From Bacteroidia bacterium (GTDB taxonomy: Bacteria; Bacteroidota; Bacteroidia; J057): a DNA stretch of 36,336 bases. The DNA lies in contig JAIBAH010000037.1 in the NCBI GenBank assembly GCA_019695295.1, forward strand, positions 1-36,336. The letters are read 5' to 3'. Each line of letters opens with the position of its first letter. The first letter of the stretch is position 1. The notes below the pieces were generated by a model that saw only the letters and a program-made list of their open reading frames with translations, did no database searches and was not told the DNA's origin. This document shows, in pieces, positions 1 through 7,486 of the stretch. The position numbers and the translations under genes are program-made.

Positions 1-345
1 GGAGAAGTTGTTGTTTTGGCAGGTGTGGTTACCGGAGAAGTTGTTGTTTTGGCCGGTGTAGTTACCGGAGGAGTTGTTGTTTTAGCCGGTGTAGTTACCG
101 GAGGAGTTGTTGTTTTAGCCGGTGTGGTTACTGAAGGAGTTGTCGTTTTAGCCGGAGTGGTTACTGAAGGAGTTGTCGTTTTGGCCGGAGTGGTTACTGA
201 AGGAGTTGTCGTTTTGGCCGGAGTGGTTACTGAAGGAGTTGTCGTTTTGGCCGGTGTGGTTACCGGAGAAGTTGTCGTTTTAGCCGGAGTAGTTACTGAA
301 GGAGTTGTCGTTTTGGCCGGTGTAGTAGTCGTTTTAGCCGAAGTA
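1..345 (-). repeat. 33-bp in-frame tandem repeat (minisatellite) in the 3' part of the PDZ/MORN gene
   Basis: Unit boundaries fall every 33 bp at 16, 49, 82, 115, 148, 181, 214, 247, 280 and 313, so nine complete units are visible plus partial ones, and the array continues past base 1. On the coding (minus) strand each unit encodes T-T-x-x-V-T-T-P-A-K-T, where xx is SP, PP or PS. Units differ at only a few bases (for example accggagaa, accggagga or actgaagga on the plus strand), so the array probably changes copy number by slippage. Because 33 is divisible by 3, gain or loss of units keeps the frame. Confidence 0.93.
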
Positions 346-1535
346 GAAGAACCTCTCATTGGCAATTCACTCGTTTTTGGAGTCATATTGTCGGCATAAA
401 GTATATCAGAAGTATTATTCGGCTTGAATGACCCTGATTTTACGCCTGCAAGGTATTGTTGTTCCGAAATAGGGTTCATACTCAGGTCATAATAGGCCTT
501 GAATTCGCCTTTCCATACTTCATAATAAGCAAATCCGTTGGGTAAAGTGAACTTATTCGAATTTCCGGGTTTACCATTAGCATAGATTGTTTCAACCTGA
601 ATCCCGTCCTGCCTGAATTCAGTTCCGGAGCCATTCTTCTTGCCATTTTTAAAATTGCCTTCAAAAACCACCTGTTCGTTTTTGAGAATTTTTCCTCTTC
701 CATCATATTTCCCTTCTGCAAAATACCCGTTATAGGTTTCTGACCCGGACTTCATCACTCCTTTTCCGTTAAAACAATCCCCTGAAACACAGTTTTTGAT
801 TACCTGAGGAGCGGTAACTTCCCCGTAAAGATTGGCTCTTTCTATGGTTTTTTTAGTATTTCCATTGATATAAAGTACCACTTTTTCTCCAATATCTCCT
901 TTCATCTGCTCGATAATCCACTCCAGAGGCATATTGTAAAAAGTTTCTTTTCCTCCTTTTGCAGACTCAATCCCCGTAATCTCATCTCCGATCAAAATCC
1001 CGGCTGATTCCGCAGGGCTTCCCTTAACAACATCCTGAACTACAGGAAGATAAGTAAATGCTGTATTGGATTTTTTCTGTACTTTGTAGGTAAGCCCCAG
1101 AAAACCTCCTGACAAATCCGGCTCAGACCGGTGAAATGTTCTGTTAAAATCATTACCGAAACAGAAAATTTCCTTATAGCCAACCCATGATTTTTTCCCT
1201 GCATTACCAATATCCATCGTACGGAAATTACAATCATTGCAATCGGATAAATCCTTAGCCCAGGTTTCTCTGGATTTCAGGAATGCGGTTTCATCTGCAA
1301 GAAGATTTTCATATATTTTAATGCTTTTCCCATTGAATTCTATGATTGGCTCACCTTCTGAAATCGCTACGCTACCAAACTGAGAGTTTTGCATCACTAC
1401 AGGTGCATAAAAAGGTCTTTTTTCTATATCCTTAAAATAACCAATTCCCAGTTTAAGCGTTGATTGTGCAAAGATATTTACCCCTTGTATTAAAAGTAGC
1501 CCTGTTACTGCAAATTTGAAAACAGAAAGTTTCAT
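1..1535 (-). CDS. Secreted PDZ/MORN-repeat protein with Thr/Pro/Lys tandem-repeat tail (3' partial)
   Basis: Reading the minus strand from ATG at 1535 gives an open frame to base 1 with no stop, 511 codons visible; the C-terminus lies outside the window. Residues 1-24 are a signal peptide ending IFAQ. Residues about 145-230 look like a PDZ domain (FLGLTYKV, then GSPAESAGILIGDEITGI). Residues about 250-330 hold MORN-like repeats (GDCFNGKGVMKSG, YNGYFAEGKYDGRGKI, FEGNFKNGKKNGSGTEF). From about residue 397 the protein becomes a low-complexity stalk of an 11-residue unit, TTPSVTTPAKT with variants. PDZ domains bind peptide C-termini and MORN repeats often sit at membranes or in scaffolds; the combination suggests an envelope scaffold, but no enzyme motif is visible and the substrate is unknown. 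A -7 type box at 1608-1615 would give a leader of about 70 nt. The missing end could carry a sorting or anchoring domain. Confidence 0.85.
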   Translation of the reverse strand, partial: MKLSVFKFAVTGLLLIQGVNIFAQSTLKLGIGYFKDIEKRPFYAPVVMQNSQFGSVAISEGEPIIEFNGKSIKIYENLLADETAFLKSRETWAKDLSDCNDCNFRTMDIGNAGKKSWVGYKEIFCFGNDFNRTFHRSEPDLSGGFLGLTYKVQKKSNTAFTYLPVVQDVVKGSPAESAGILIGDEITGIESAKGGKETFYNMPLEWIIEQMKGDIGEKVVLYINGNTKKTIERANLYGEVTAPQVIKNCVSGDCFNGKGVMKSGSETYNGYFAEGKYDGRGKILKNEQVVFEGNFKNGKKNGSGTEFRQDGIQVETIYANGKPGNSNKFTLPNGFAYYEVWKGEFKAYYDLSMNPISEQQYLAGVKSGSFKPNNTSDILYADNMTPKTSELPMRGSSTSAKTTTTPAKTTTPSVTTPAKTTTSPVTTPAKTTTPSVTTPAKTTTPSVTTPAKTTTPSVTTPAKTTTPSVTTPAKTTTPPVTTPAKTTTPPVTTPAKTTTSPVTTPAKTTTS

Positions 1536-1855
1536 ACGTTTTTTTATATTGAATTAAATTACTTCATCAGGAATGTACAAAAAATGTACCAATACATATT
1601 TCCTTCACAAATATACACAGAGTATTTATAATAATTAAATAGTTATTTTTATTTTCGCCTCATAATCAAGTAAAAAGAAAATATTTCCGGAAAATATTTT
1701 CTCAAAAAATTATTACAAAAATATAGCTTCTGTATTCTTTCATTGCCTCAGGGAGAAATCCGGAAAAAGAGATTTTTATATTGTTTGCCCGAAATTTTAA
1801 CTTATTCCGGAAAATCATCGTATTATTGCATTATAATTAGTTAAAATTAAACATT
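1536..1855. other. Divergent intergenic region with repeated TCCGGAAAA words
   Basis: This AT-rich 320-bp region separates the PDZ/MORN gene from the plus-strand gene at 1856. It holds the leftward -7 box, a short hairpin (GTACA-TTTTT-TGTAC on the minus strand, 1575-1589) and three copies of TCCGGAAAA at 1686, 1759 and 1806. The first lies inside a near palindrome, TTTCCGGAAA flanked by AAAATATTT on both sides. I see no ORF or RNA gene here. No good promoter box was found for the rightward gene. Confidence 0.5.
1608..1615 (-). promoter_or_regulatory. -7 promoter box TATATTTG for the PDZ/MORN gene
   Basis: CAAATATA on the plus strand reads TATATTTG on the minus strand, an exact match to the Bacteroidota -7 consensus TAnnTTTG. 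No TTG is present at the -33 distance. The predicted start is about 70 nt upstream of the ATG at 1535. This is a sequence match only. Confidence 0.45.
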
Positions 1856-2245
1856 ATGTCTGAAATTTCACGACTGAAAAGACTGGCAAAATCACTGATT
1901 TCCTCTTTGAATAAAAGCAGAAGCCATTATTATAGTTTTGAAGACGCCAAAATGGCAATAAATGAACTGGGTATGAGTATCCCTCCGGATTTACTGGCAA
2001 AACTTCTGGACTCTGATAGTCTTTTGGATGATTTTCTCAGTAATCTCTATACCCTGGAAGATGACTACGGCAAGCCTGTGCTCAATGCTTCCTCTGCAAT
2101 TATTCCGGAATTGCAACCCAAAGTTTATGCAGAAGGACAAAGGATTGCATTTACTGTAACGTATGGGACTTTCAGAAAACAGGAGGTAATTTTTGCGGAA
2201 TACAATTTTGGTGAGCCTTATTTTAAGGAGGTAAACGTTGAATAA
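1856..2245 (+). CDS. Hypothetical cytosolic protein, 129 aa
   Basis: I do not recognise this family. The product has no signal peptide or membrane segment. The N-terminal part is basic and helical (SRLKRLAKSLISSLNKSRS), followed by an acidic helical stretch (LLDSDSLLDDFLSNLYTLEDD) and a C-terminal half rich in beta propensity (IAFTVTYGTFRKQEVIFAEY). The ATG at 1856 is preceded by AT-rich sequence without a Shine-Dalgarno motif, as usual for this phylum. A membrane-protein gene begins 46 bp downstream in the same direction, so the two may be co-transcribed. No function can be assigned. Confidence 0.7.
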   Translation: MSEISRLKRLAKSLISSLNKSRSHYYSFEDAKMAINELGMSIPPDLLAKLLDSDSLLDDFLSNLYTLEDDYGKPVLNASSAIIPELQPKVYAEGQRIAFTVTYGTFRKQEVIFAEYNFGEPYFKEVNVE

Positions 2246-2291
2246 AAATACCGGAAATATATTTTTCCCTTCAAATACTTAATTTTATATT

Positions 2292-2675
2292 ATGCATAAT
2301 AATACCTTAAATCTGGATTTTTATTTCTACTATCTGATGATAGGAATCATCCTGACAGGAGGCCTGAGTGCCTTTTTGTACTGGCAGGGCGGGCGTTTCC
2401 TGATGGAGGCTTTCCAGAAAGATGAAAATTTTGCCCGGCGTACCAACAGCATGCTCCTCGTCGGATTTATTCTGCTCAACTTCGGATATATCTTCCTGAC
2501 TGCCAACCCCGGAATAGATATCGTAAATACGAATCACTTGTTTGAAAAACTCGTGTACAGAATCGGGATTTTTATCATTATTCTTGCAGTGGAACATACC
2601 TGCTCACTGATTGGTTTGTATGTAATCAGACAGAGAAGAAAGGTTAAAACCAATATTGAAAATTCGGAATATTAA
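2292..2675 (+). CDS. Small integral membrane protein, three predicted helices, 127 aa
   Basis: Three hydrophobic segments are visible at residues about 13-32, 51-71 and 88-113, with a basic C-terminal tail (IRQRRKVKTN) that should lie in the cytoplasm. Short loops carry little conserved chemistry apart from a WQGGR motif after helix 1. The length and topology match small uncharacterised membrane proteins common in Bacteroidota, but I do not recognise a named family. It follows the 129-aa gene by 46 bp, and its stop lies 133 bp before the CpcT-like gene, which has its own promoter box. Confidence 0.75.
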   Translation: MHNNTLNLDFYFYYLMIGIILTGGLSAFLYWQGGRFLMEAFQKDENFARRTNSMLLVGFILLNFGYIFLTANPGIDIVNTNHLFEKLVYRIGIFIIILAVEHTCSLIGLYVIRQRRKVKTNIENSEY

Positions 2676-2757
2676 TATTACAAAAAACGTATTTTAATAA
2701 AAATTTCCTTACGGATAATTTTAATATATAATAATTTTTTTATAAAAAATTTATTAT

Positions 2758-2765
2758 TACCTTTG
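2758..2765 (+). promoter_or_regulatory. -7 promoter box TACCTTTG for the CpcT/CpeT-like gene
   Basis: An exact TAnnTTTG match lies 43 bp before the ATG at 2809, downstream of a very AT-rich stretch. No clear TTG is seen at the -33 position. The match is good enough to suggest that this gene is transcribed separately from the two genes before it. Confidence 0.45.
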
Positions 2766-2808
2766 TATTGGTTTTTTAGAGAGTTTTTAACCTTATTTTC
2801 TGAACTTA

Positions 2809-3543
2809 ATGAGCCTTAAATATTTTTTTATTGCTTGTCTTCTTGCTTTTCCGCTGTTTTCTGTGGCACAGTCCACTCAGGAAGATAAAACACAAAAGCC
2901 TGTCGTCCTTAAGAATTATGACCTTTTTATGCTAAAGGAAAGGCTCATTGGTATTTTTTCCAGTGAAGAGCAATCTATCAATGACCCTCAGTATTTCAAT
3001 ATCAATGTAGTAATGAGGCCTGTATGGACCGAAAGAAGGGATGGCTACTGGATATATGTAGAACAATCCTATGCAGAAAAACCGGATGTCCCTTACAGAC
3101 AAAGAGTGTATCACCTTTTCCGCAAAGATGATAAGACACTGGCAAGTCAGGTGTATGATGTAAAAAAAGCAAGTATGCTTACCGGTGAATGGAAAAAAGA
3201 GAAACCACTGGCACATCTTTCCCCTGACTCTCTCGAAACCAAATCCGGCTGTATCGTGTATATTCACAAAAATGTAAATGGAGAATTCTACGGAAGTACT
3301 CCCGGAAAAGGATGTATCACCAACTATAAAGGCGCAAATTATGTAACCTCTCAGGTATATCTGGATGAAGAAACGTTTTTTACCTGGGACAGAGGTTTTA
3401 ATTTTCAGGACAAACAGGTGTGGGGCGCATATAACGGAGGATACCTCTTTAAAAAGATTTCCGATGACTTCAATCCCTCAGTGCTTGATGAAAGCTACAA
3501 AAGAGCAAAAGAACTTTCCGCTTCCCTGAATCAGGAGTTTTAA
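2809..3543 (+). CDS. Secreted CpcT/CpeT-family protein
   Basis: The 244-aa product starts with a signal peptide (residues 1-20, ending FPLFSVA before QST). The rest follows the CpcT/CpeT family pattern: an N-terminal helix (LFMLKERLIGIFSSEEQS), a beta strand with PVWTERRDGYWIYVEQSY, then QRVYHLF, two GC motifs at 147-148 and 168-169 (SGCIVYI and PGKGCITNYKGANYVTSQVYL), and the closing WDRGFNFQDKQVWGAYNGGYLF. In cyanobacteria this family attaches bilins to phycobiliproteins; here there are no phycobilisome genes and the protein is exported, so it more likely binds another small hydrophobic ligand in the envelope. That is inference. Both Cys residues could pair in the periplasm. A terminator overlaps the stop codon. 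Confidence 0.85.
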   Translation: MSLKYFFIACLLAFPLFSVAQSTQEDKTQKPVVLKNYDLFMLKERLIGIFSSEEQSINDPQYFNINVVMRPVWTERRDGYWIYVEQSYAEKPDVPYRQRVYHLFRKDDKTLASQVYDVKKASMLTGEWKKEKPLAHLSPDSLETKSGCIVYIHKNVNGEFYGSTPGKGCITNYKGANYVTSQVYLDEETFFTWDRGFNFQDKQVWGAYNGGYLFKKISDDFNPSVLDESYKRAKELSASLNQEF

Positions 3544-3573
3544 TCCCAAAAGCTCCGGGGATTTTTATTTTTC
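3542..3573 (+). terminator. Intrinsic terminator after the CpcT/CpeT-like gene
   Basis: AATCCC at 3542-3547 pairs with GGGATT at 3558-3563 across a 10-nt loop, followed by TTTATTTTT. The stem begins inside the stop codon. Confidence 0.6.
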
Positions 3574-3574
3574 A

Positions 3575-3950
3575 CGCATTTTTTTTCACGCTAAGCCGCA
3601 GGGTCGCAAAGGGGGGAGGATATTTTACCATACATCCTCAGCGACTTTTGCGCCTCTGCGAGAAACTCATCACACACCCGGAACCGCAGCAACTTTGCAG
3701 GAAATCCTTCAACCCTTAGCGAGAAACTATATCCCCCCTATTCACCCCAACACCTTAGCAACTTTGCGCCTCTGCGAGAGATTACCCAAACCAATCTTAG
3801 CGACTTTGCGAGAAACTATATCCCCCCTATTTCACCCCAACACCTTAGCGACTTTGCGCCTCTGCGAGAGATTACCCAAACCAATCTTAGCGACTTTGCG
3901 AGAAATCATTACACACCATTCCACCCCTCTTGCGCTTTAGCGAGAGGATA
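3575..3950. repeat. Degenerate intergenic repeat block with 89/90-bp tandem duplication
   Basis: The block is built from variants of TTAGCGACTTTGCG-CCTCTGCGAGA. Plus-orientation words occur near 3637, 3756, 3796, 3844 and 3886, with decayed or partial ones near 3685, 3714 and 3937. A reverse-orientation word (CGCTAAGCCGCAGGGTCGCAAAGG, near 3588) faces the word at 3637, so the two could form a stem. Two nearly identical tandem units, 3721-3809 and 3810-3899, differ by one inserted T and one A/G change. The block is cytosine-rich on the plus strand (CCCCCCTA, CACCCCAAC). The 81-codon ORF across it is made of the repeat itself and I do not regard it as a gene. It lies between a rightward gene end and a leftward gene end. 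Confidence 0.88.
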
Positions 3951-3991
3951 TAATTAAACGCGGCTCATAGAATATCCGCTATATTTTTTCC

Positions 3992-6088
3992 TTATTCCAC
4001 CATCATTTTTTCTACGAAACTCCCCTTCCCTGTCTGAATTTTCACCCAGTAAATGCCCTGCGTCCATGAAGCCACACTGAGCGATTTTTCAAATCCGGTA
4101 GTTCCATATTCAGAAGCAGAATAAATCATTTTTCCGGTTAAATCATAGATAGATACAGTAAGGTCTTCTTTTCCGGATAAAATTACTGATAGATTCAGCT
4201 GGTCCTTTACGGGATTGGGGTAAATACCCCATGAATCAACCCCTAAGGCTTGTGGATTAATGGCCAAAGCGGTTTCTACTCCGATAGAAACAGTTACCTT
4301 ACAACCATTAGCATCCGTTACCTGACAACTATATACGCCGGCAGCAAGTCCGGAAGCAGTTACGGAAGTCTGGACAGGAGAGGTACTCCAGGAATAGGTG
4401 TAAGGAGAAGTTCCACCCACAGGATTGACAGTGGCTGTACCAATGGCGTTTCCGGTAGTAGTAGGCGTAGAGGATGCCGTAGCAGTAAGAGCGGCTAAAG
4501 GCTGAGAAACCGTTACAGACTGACTCGTAGTACAGTTATTGGCGTCGGTTACGATACAGGTGTAATTCCCTGCCGCAAGATTTTGAATCGTTGCGCCGGA
4601 AAGTCCGTTGCTCCAGGAGTAAAAATAGGGTGAAGCTCCCCCTGAAGCGTTGGCGGTAGCAGAGCCGGTAAGCTGACCAAAACAAGCAACCGGAACGGCT
4701 GTAGCTGACAGATTGAGTGCAGCAGGTGCGGTCAGGGTTACATTGACAGTGGTAGTACATCCGGAAGCATCCGTTATCTGACATCCATAGTTCCCGGCAG
4801 AAAGCCCGGTGATGGTTGCCGTATTCTGGCCGGTACTCCACAAATAAGTATAGGGTGCAGTGCCATTATTGGGAGTAAGCGTAATCGAGCCATTGCTTCC
4901 TCCACCACAGGATACGTTTACCGGAATGCTTGATACGCTGAGAGGCTGTGCTCCGGGTATTGCTGCCGTTACTATGGTTGTACATCCTTTGGAGTCTGTT
5001 ACGGTACAGGTATAAACGCCGGGAGCAAGATTAGCAGCCGTTGCAGTACTCTGACCACTACTCCAGGTATAGGTATAGGGACTTGTGCCGCCGGAAGGGG
5101 TTACAGAAGCAGAACCGGTATTAACGGAGCAGGTCGGAGGGGTAATCTGTACCGTTCCATTCAAAGCCGCAGCAGGCTGGGAAATAGTTACGCTTCCGGT
5201 TACATAGCAAACGCCTCCTCCTCCGCTTCCGGAAGTAATCTCCACATTATTTACAGCAAAAGAAGGGTCTGCCCCAACTCCATCATCATTGTTGGTCCAG
5301 TTAAAGGCGATTCTCAGGTTGGGGATATTTTCACAGGTTGCAGGTAATATAAAACTTGCCGCTGTCCACTGACCCTGACCTGAAGGGCAGGTTGTGGATT
5401 TTAAAGAAGGCGAAAGAGTATTCCATGAAGTACCGCCATTGGTACTGTATAATAAAGACGCATTGTCTGTAAGCCCCTGACCATTCCCGATATAATCGAA
5501 GGTAAGCGTCATTCCGCTATAACCCATTGTGGATATATTGGGGGATTCCGCTCTCATATTGGTTACCACACAAATACCAATGATACACAAACCGCCAGCG
5601 TTATAGGTTGCCCCGGAGGTAGGGTCAAGCTGATTGGAAACATGAAGGGTATTGTCACCATTCCCTCCAACTCCACAGCCAGGTGGTAAAACCCCACCTT
5701 CTCCGTCTCCGATTACCCAAAGATTATAGTCTGTGTCATTCACTCCTGAGCTTTGATTGATAGCCCACGTCTGAACTCCGTCAAAATCTTCAGAATATAC
5801 GGTCTGCGTTCCTCCTCCCCCGCCAATATTGGCTACTGAAACGCTGTACGTCCCGGCAGCAAGATTACTGGCAGTCTGCGTAGTGGATACGGAAGGAGTC
5901 CAGGTGTAGGTATAGTTTCCGGTTCCGCCGATTACAGAAACAGTGGCACTTCCGTTATTTCCACCAAAACAACTCACATCCGTTTTCTGAATATTCAGTG
6001 AAACACTCGGGGCACAAGGCTGAGCATATAAACTCACACTCAGCAATAGCAGTATAAAGCAATAAAAAGTATTAAATAGTTTCATCAT
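3992..6088 (-). CDS. T9SS-secreted SprB-repeat protein with inserted jelly-roll-like domain and type A sorting domain
   Basis: The 698-aa product starts with a signal peptide (1-23, ending SLYAQ; the second Met at 6085 is an equal candidate). SprB-like repeats follow, each with the pattern C-x-G-x2-G-S-x-GG-x-x-PYTYxWS...L-AGxYxCxVTDxxGC: repeat 1 is split between residues 36-88 and 293-305, and repeats 2-5 lie near 316-382, 386-455, 462-530 and 540-605. Residues about 96-288 are a different beta-rich domain starting YSEDFDG and ending FAVNNVEI, like MAM or lectin-type jelly rolls. Residues about 619-698 are a type A T9SS C-terminal sorting domain (GIYPNPVKDQLNLS, YDLTGKMIY, GIYWVKI, EKMMVE). 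SprB repeats occur in the gliding adhesin SprB and other cell-surface proteins; an adhesive role is likely. No terminator or strong promoter box was seen. Confidence 0.92.
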   Translation of the reverse strand: MMKLFNTFYCFILLLLSVSLYAQPCAPSVSLNIQKTDVSCFGGNNGSATVSVIGGTGNYTYTWTPSVSTTQTASNLAAGTYSVSVANIGGGGGTQTVYSEDFDGVQTWAINQSSGVNDTDYNLWVIGDGEGGVLPPGCGVGGNGDNTLHVSNQLDPTSGATYNAGGLCIIGICVVTNMRAESPNISTMGYSGMTLTFDYIGNGQGLTDNASLLYSTNGGTSWNTLSPSLKSTTCPSGQGQWTAASFILPATCENIPNLRIAFNWTNNDDGVGADPSFAVNNVEITSGSGGGGVCYVTGSVTISQPAAALNGTVQITPPTCSVNTGSASVTPSGGTSPYTYTWSSGQSTATAANLAPGVYTCTVTDSKGCTTIVTAAIPGAQPLSVSSIPVNVSCGGGSNGSITLTPNNGTAPYTYLWSTGQNTATITGLSAGNYGCQITDASGCTTTVNVTLTAPAALNLSATAVPVACFGQLTGSATANASGGASPYFYSWSNGLSGATIQNLAAGNYTCIVTDANNCTTSQSVTVSQPLAALTATASSTPTTTGNAIGTATVNPVGGTSPYTYSWSTSPVQTSVTASGLAAGVYSCQVTDANGCKVTVSIGVETALAINPQALGVDSWGIYPNPVKDQLNLSVILSGKEDLTVSIYDLTGKMIYSASEYGTTGFEKSLSVASWTQGIYWVKIQTGKGSFVEKMMVE

Positions 6089-6286
6089 TAAATTTTTAAT
6101 CTGTTTACGGCACTAAGTTAATTATTTTTTGAGACAGGAAAAAATATTTTCCCCTAAAATTAAAAAAACAGGCTGATTTCATCAACTTTTCAGTTGGATT
6201 CCCGTAAGAATACATTGTTTTAAAAAGACCAGTGTCTGACGAAAACAGCTAATCATTATTTTAAAATCTAAAATTCAAAAAGAATC

Positions 6287-6535
6287 ATGGAAATCATCAA
6301 ACAAATTGTAGAAAAAACAGGCATCTCTGAAGATCAGGCAAAAGGCGCAGTAGATACAGTAATCGCATACCTGAAAGGTAAAATGCCTGAAAGTATCGGT
6401 AACCAATTAGGAAATGTGTTTGAAGGAAAAGAATTAAGTGTAAGCGATATCGCAAATGAACGCTTTGCAGAATTGAAAGAGGATGCTTCTGAGACATTCA
6501 ATAAATTAAAAGAAGATTTAGGAAAATTATTCTGA
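6287..6535 (+). CDS. Small conserved helical protein, 82 aa, DUF2267-like by pattern
   Basis: The protein is short, acidic and helical. The first half (IVEKTGISEDQAKGAVDTVIAYLK, KMPESIGNQLGNVF) resembles the repeat found in DUF2267/DUF2780-type proteins, in which a helix precedes an LP-x2-IGxQL-type motif. The second half (ELKEDASETFNKLKEDLGKLF) is an amphipathic helix with heptad-like spacing. It has no signal peptide or membrane segment. The function is unknown; the family link is tentative. The ATG at 6287 sits in AT-rich sequence, and a strong shared terminator follows 20 bp after the stop. Confidence 0.8.
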   Translation: MEIIKQIVEKTGISEDQAKGAVDTVIAYLKGKMPESIGNQLGNVFEGKELSVSDIANERFAELKEDASETFNKLKEDLGKLF

Positions 6536-6553
6536 TTTTTTCCGTAAAAAAAT

Positions 6554-6588
6554 AAAAGGCAGGTTCTATTCTGAACCGGCCTTTTTTT
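6554..6588. terminator. Bidirectional intrinsic terminator between the 82-aa gene and the glycosyltransferase gene
   Basis: GGC-A-GGTTC (6558-6566) pairs with GAACC-G-GCC (6573-6581), with one A/G mismatch and flanking AAAA/TTTT that lengthens the stem. It has a T run on either strand and so can end both convergent genes. Confidence 0.8.
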
Positions 6589-6589
6589 A

Positions 6590-7303
6590 TTAATCACTGA
6601 ACAATCCGTATTTTACAATACAGTAAATTGCCCGAACCCCATCTCTCCATCCGATTTTTTTCCCTTCCTCGTAGGTTCTTCCGTAATAGGAAATTCCTAC
6701 CTCATAAATTCTGACCTTAGGGATTCTTGAAATTTTGAGGGTAACTTCCGGCTCAAATCCAAACCGGTTTTCTTTGAGATTCACAGACTGAATGATTTCT
6801 CTCCGAAACAATTTATAGCAGGTTTCCATATCGGTAAGATTCAGGTTCGAAAAAGCATTAATGAGAAAAGTCAGAAACTTATTGCCGATAGAATGCCAGA
6901 AGAATAAAATCCGGTGAGGTTTTCCTCCAATAAAACGGGAGCCGTAAACCACATCTGCAAATCCGTCAAGAATGGGTTTTAGCAGAATATTGTATTCGTT
7001 AGGGTCGTACTCAAGGTCGGCATCCTGAATAATTACAAAGTCTCCGGTTGCTTTTTGAATCCCCGTTCTTAATGCTGCTCCCTTTCCCTGATTTACTTCA
7101 TGTTTATAATACGTAATATTCAAAGAAGGATTGGAAGCCATATAACTTTTGATGGCGGTCTCGGTGTCATCCTTTGAACAGTCATTGACAATGATGACTT
7201 CCTTTTCTATGCCTTCATGCATTTGTACCGCTTTTACTTTATCCAGAATCCGGTGAATAGTCCTTTCTTCATTGTAGGCCGGAATAATGATGCTTAGTTT
7301 CAT
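6590..7303 (-). CDS. Family 2 glycosyltransferase, polyprenyl-phosphate mannosyl/glucosyl transferase-like
   Basis: The 237-aa product is a single GT-A domain without membrane helices. Motifs in order: [12 protein letters not shown] (4-15), [11 protein letters not shown] (37-47, nucleotide binding), [12 protein letters not shown] (71-82), the metal-binding DADLEYDP (94-101), YGSRFIGG (120-127), and the acceptor-side block [13 protein letters not shown] (157-169) with [10 protein letters not shown] (181-190). This arrangement is typical of DPM1/GtrB-like enzymes, which move a sugar from a nucleotide donor to a lipid phosphate at the inner membrane for glycan or protein glycosylation. The donor sugar cannot be read from the sequence. 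The C-terminal membrane helices found in GtrB are absent, so it is closer to the soluble DPM1 layout. It ends at the shared terminator. Confidence 0.9.
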   Translation of the reverse strand: MKLSIIIPAYNEERTIHRILDKVKAVQMHEGIEKEVIIVNDCSKDDTETAIKSYMASNPSLNITYYKHEVNQGKGAALRTGIQKATGDFVIIQDADLEYDPNEYNILLKPILDGFADVVYGSRFIGGKPHRILFFWHSIGNKFLTFLINAFSNLNLTDMETCYKLFRREIIQSVNLKENRFGFEPEVTLKISRIPKVRIYEVGISYYGRTYEEGKKIGWRDGVRAIYCIVKYGLFSD

Positions 7304-7486
7304 AATTTATCTGCTTTTTTCTGAATTCATTCGTAAAATTAACGTAACTTTTTAATTTCTTATGCTATAAAAACCTAACGGTACAAATCACAGAAAAAAG
7401 AATCAGCACTCCAATTCCATTTTTGGATTCTATACAATGTAAAAACAAAAAACCCGGAAAGCACTTTTAGCCCTCATTCTGAAAAT

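Noticed and set aside
16-399. 127-codon plus-strand ORF in the 33-bp repeat (LAGVVTEGVVV units)
   Set aside because: It is the shadow of the minisatellite on the opposite strand. The minus-strand frame continues a PDZ/MORN protein with a signal peptide, which is the credible gene.
1574-1590. GTACA-TTTTT-TGTAC hairpin as an operator or terminator before the PDZ/MORN gene
   Set aside because: The arms are only 5 bp, and short A/T palindromes are frequent in such AT-rich leaders. Not enough to claim a site.
2225-2240. AAGGAGG followed by a TTG start at 2238
   Set aside because: It lies in the end of the 129-aa gene and opens only a 14-codon frame. Bacteroidota rarely use Shine-Dalgarno motifs, so this is probably chance.
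3695-3940. 81-codon ORF across the intergenic repeat block
   Set aside because: The protein is a translation of the tandem DNA repeat (NTLATLRLCERLPKP twice) with no independent evidence of coding.
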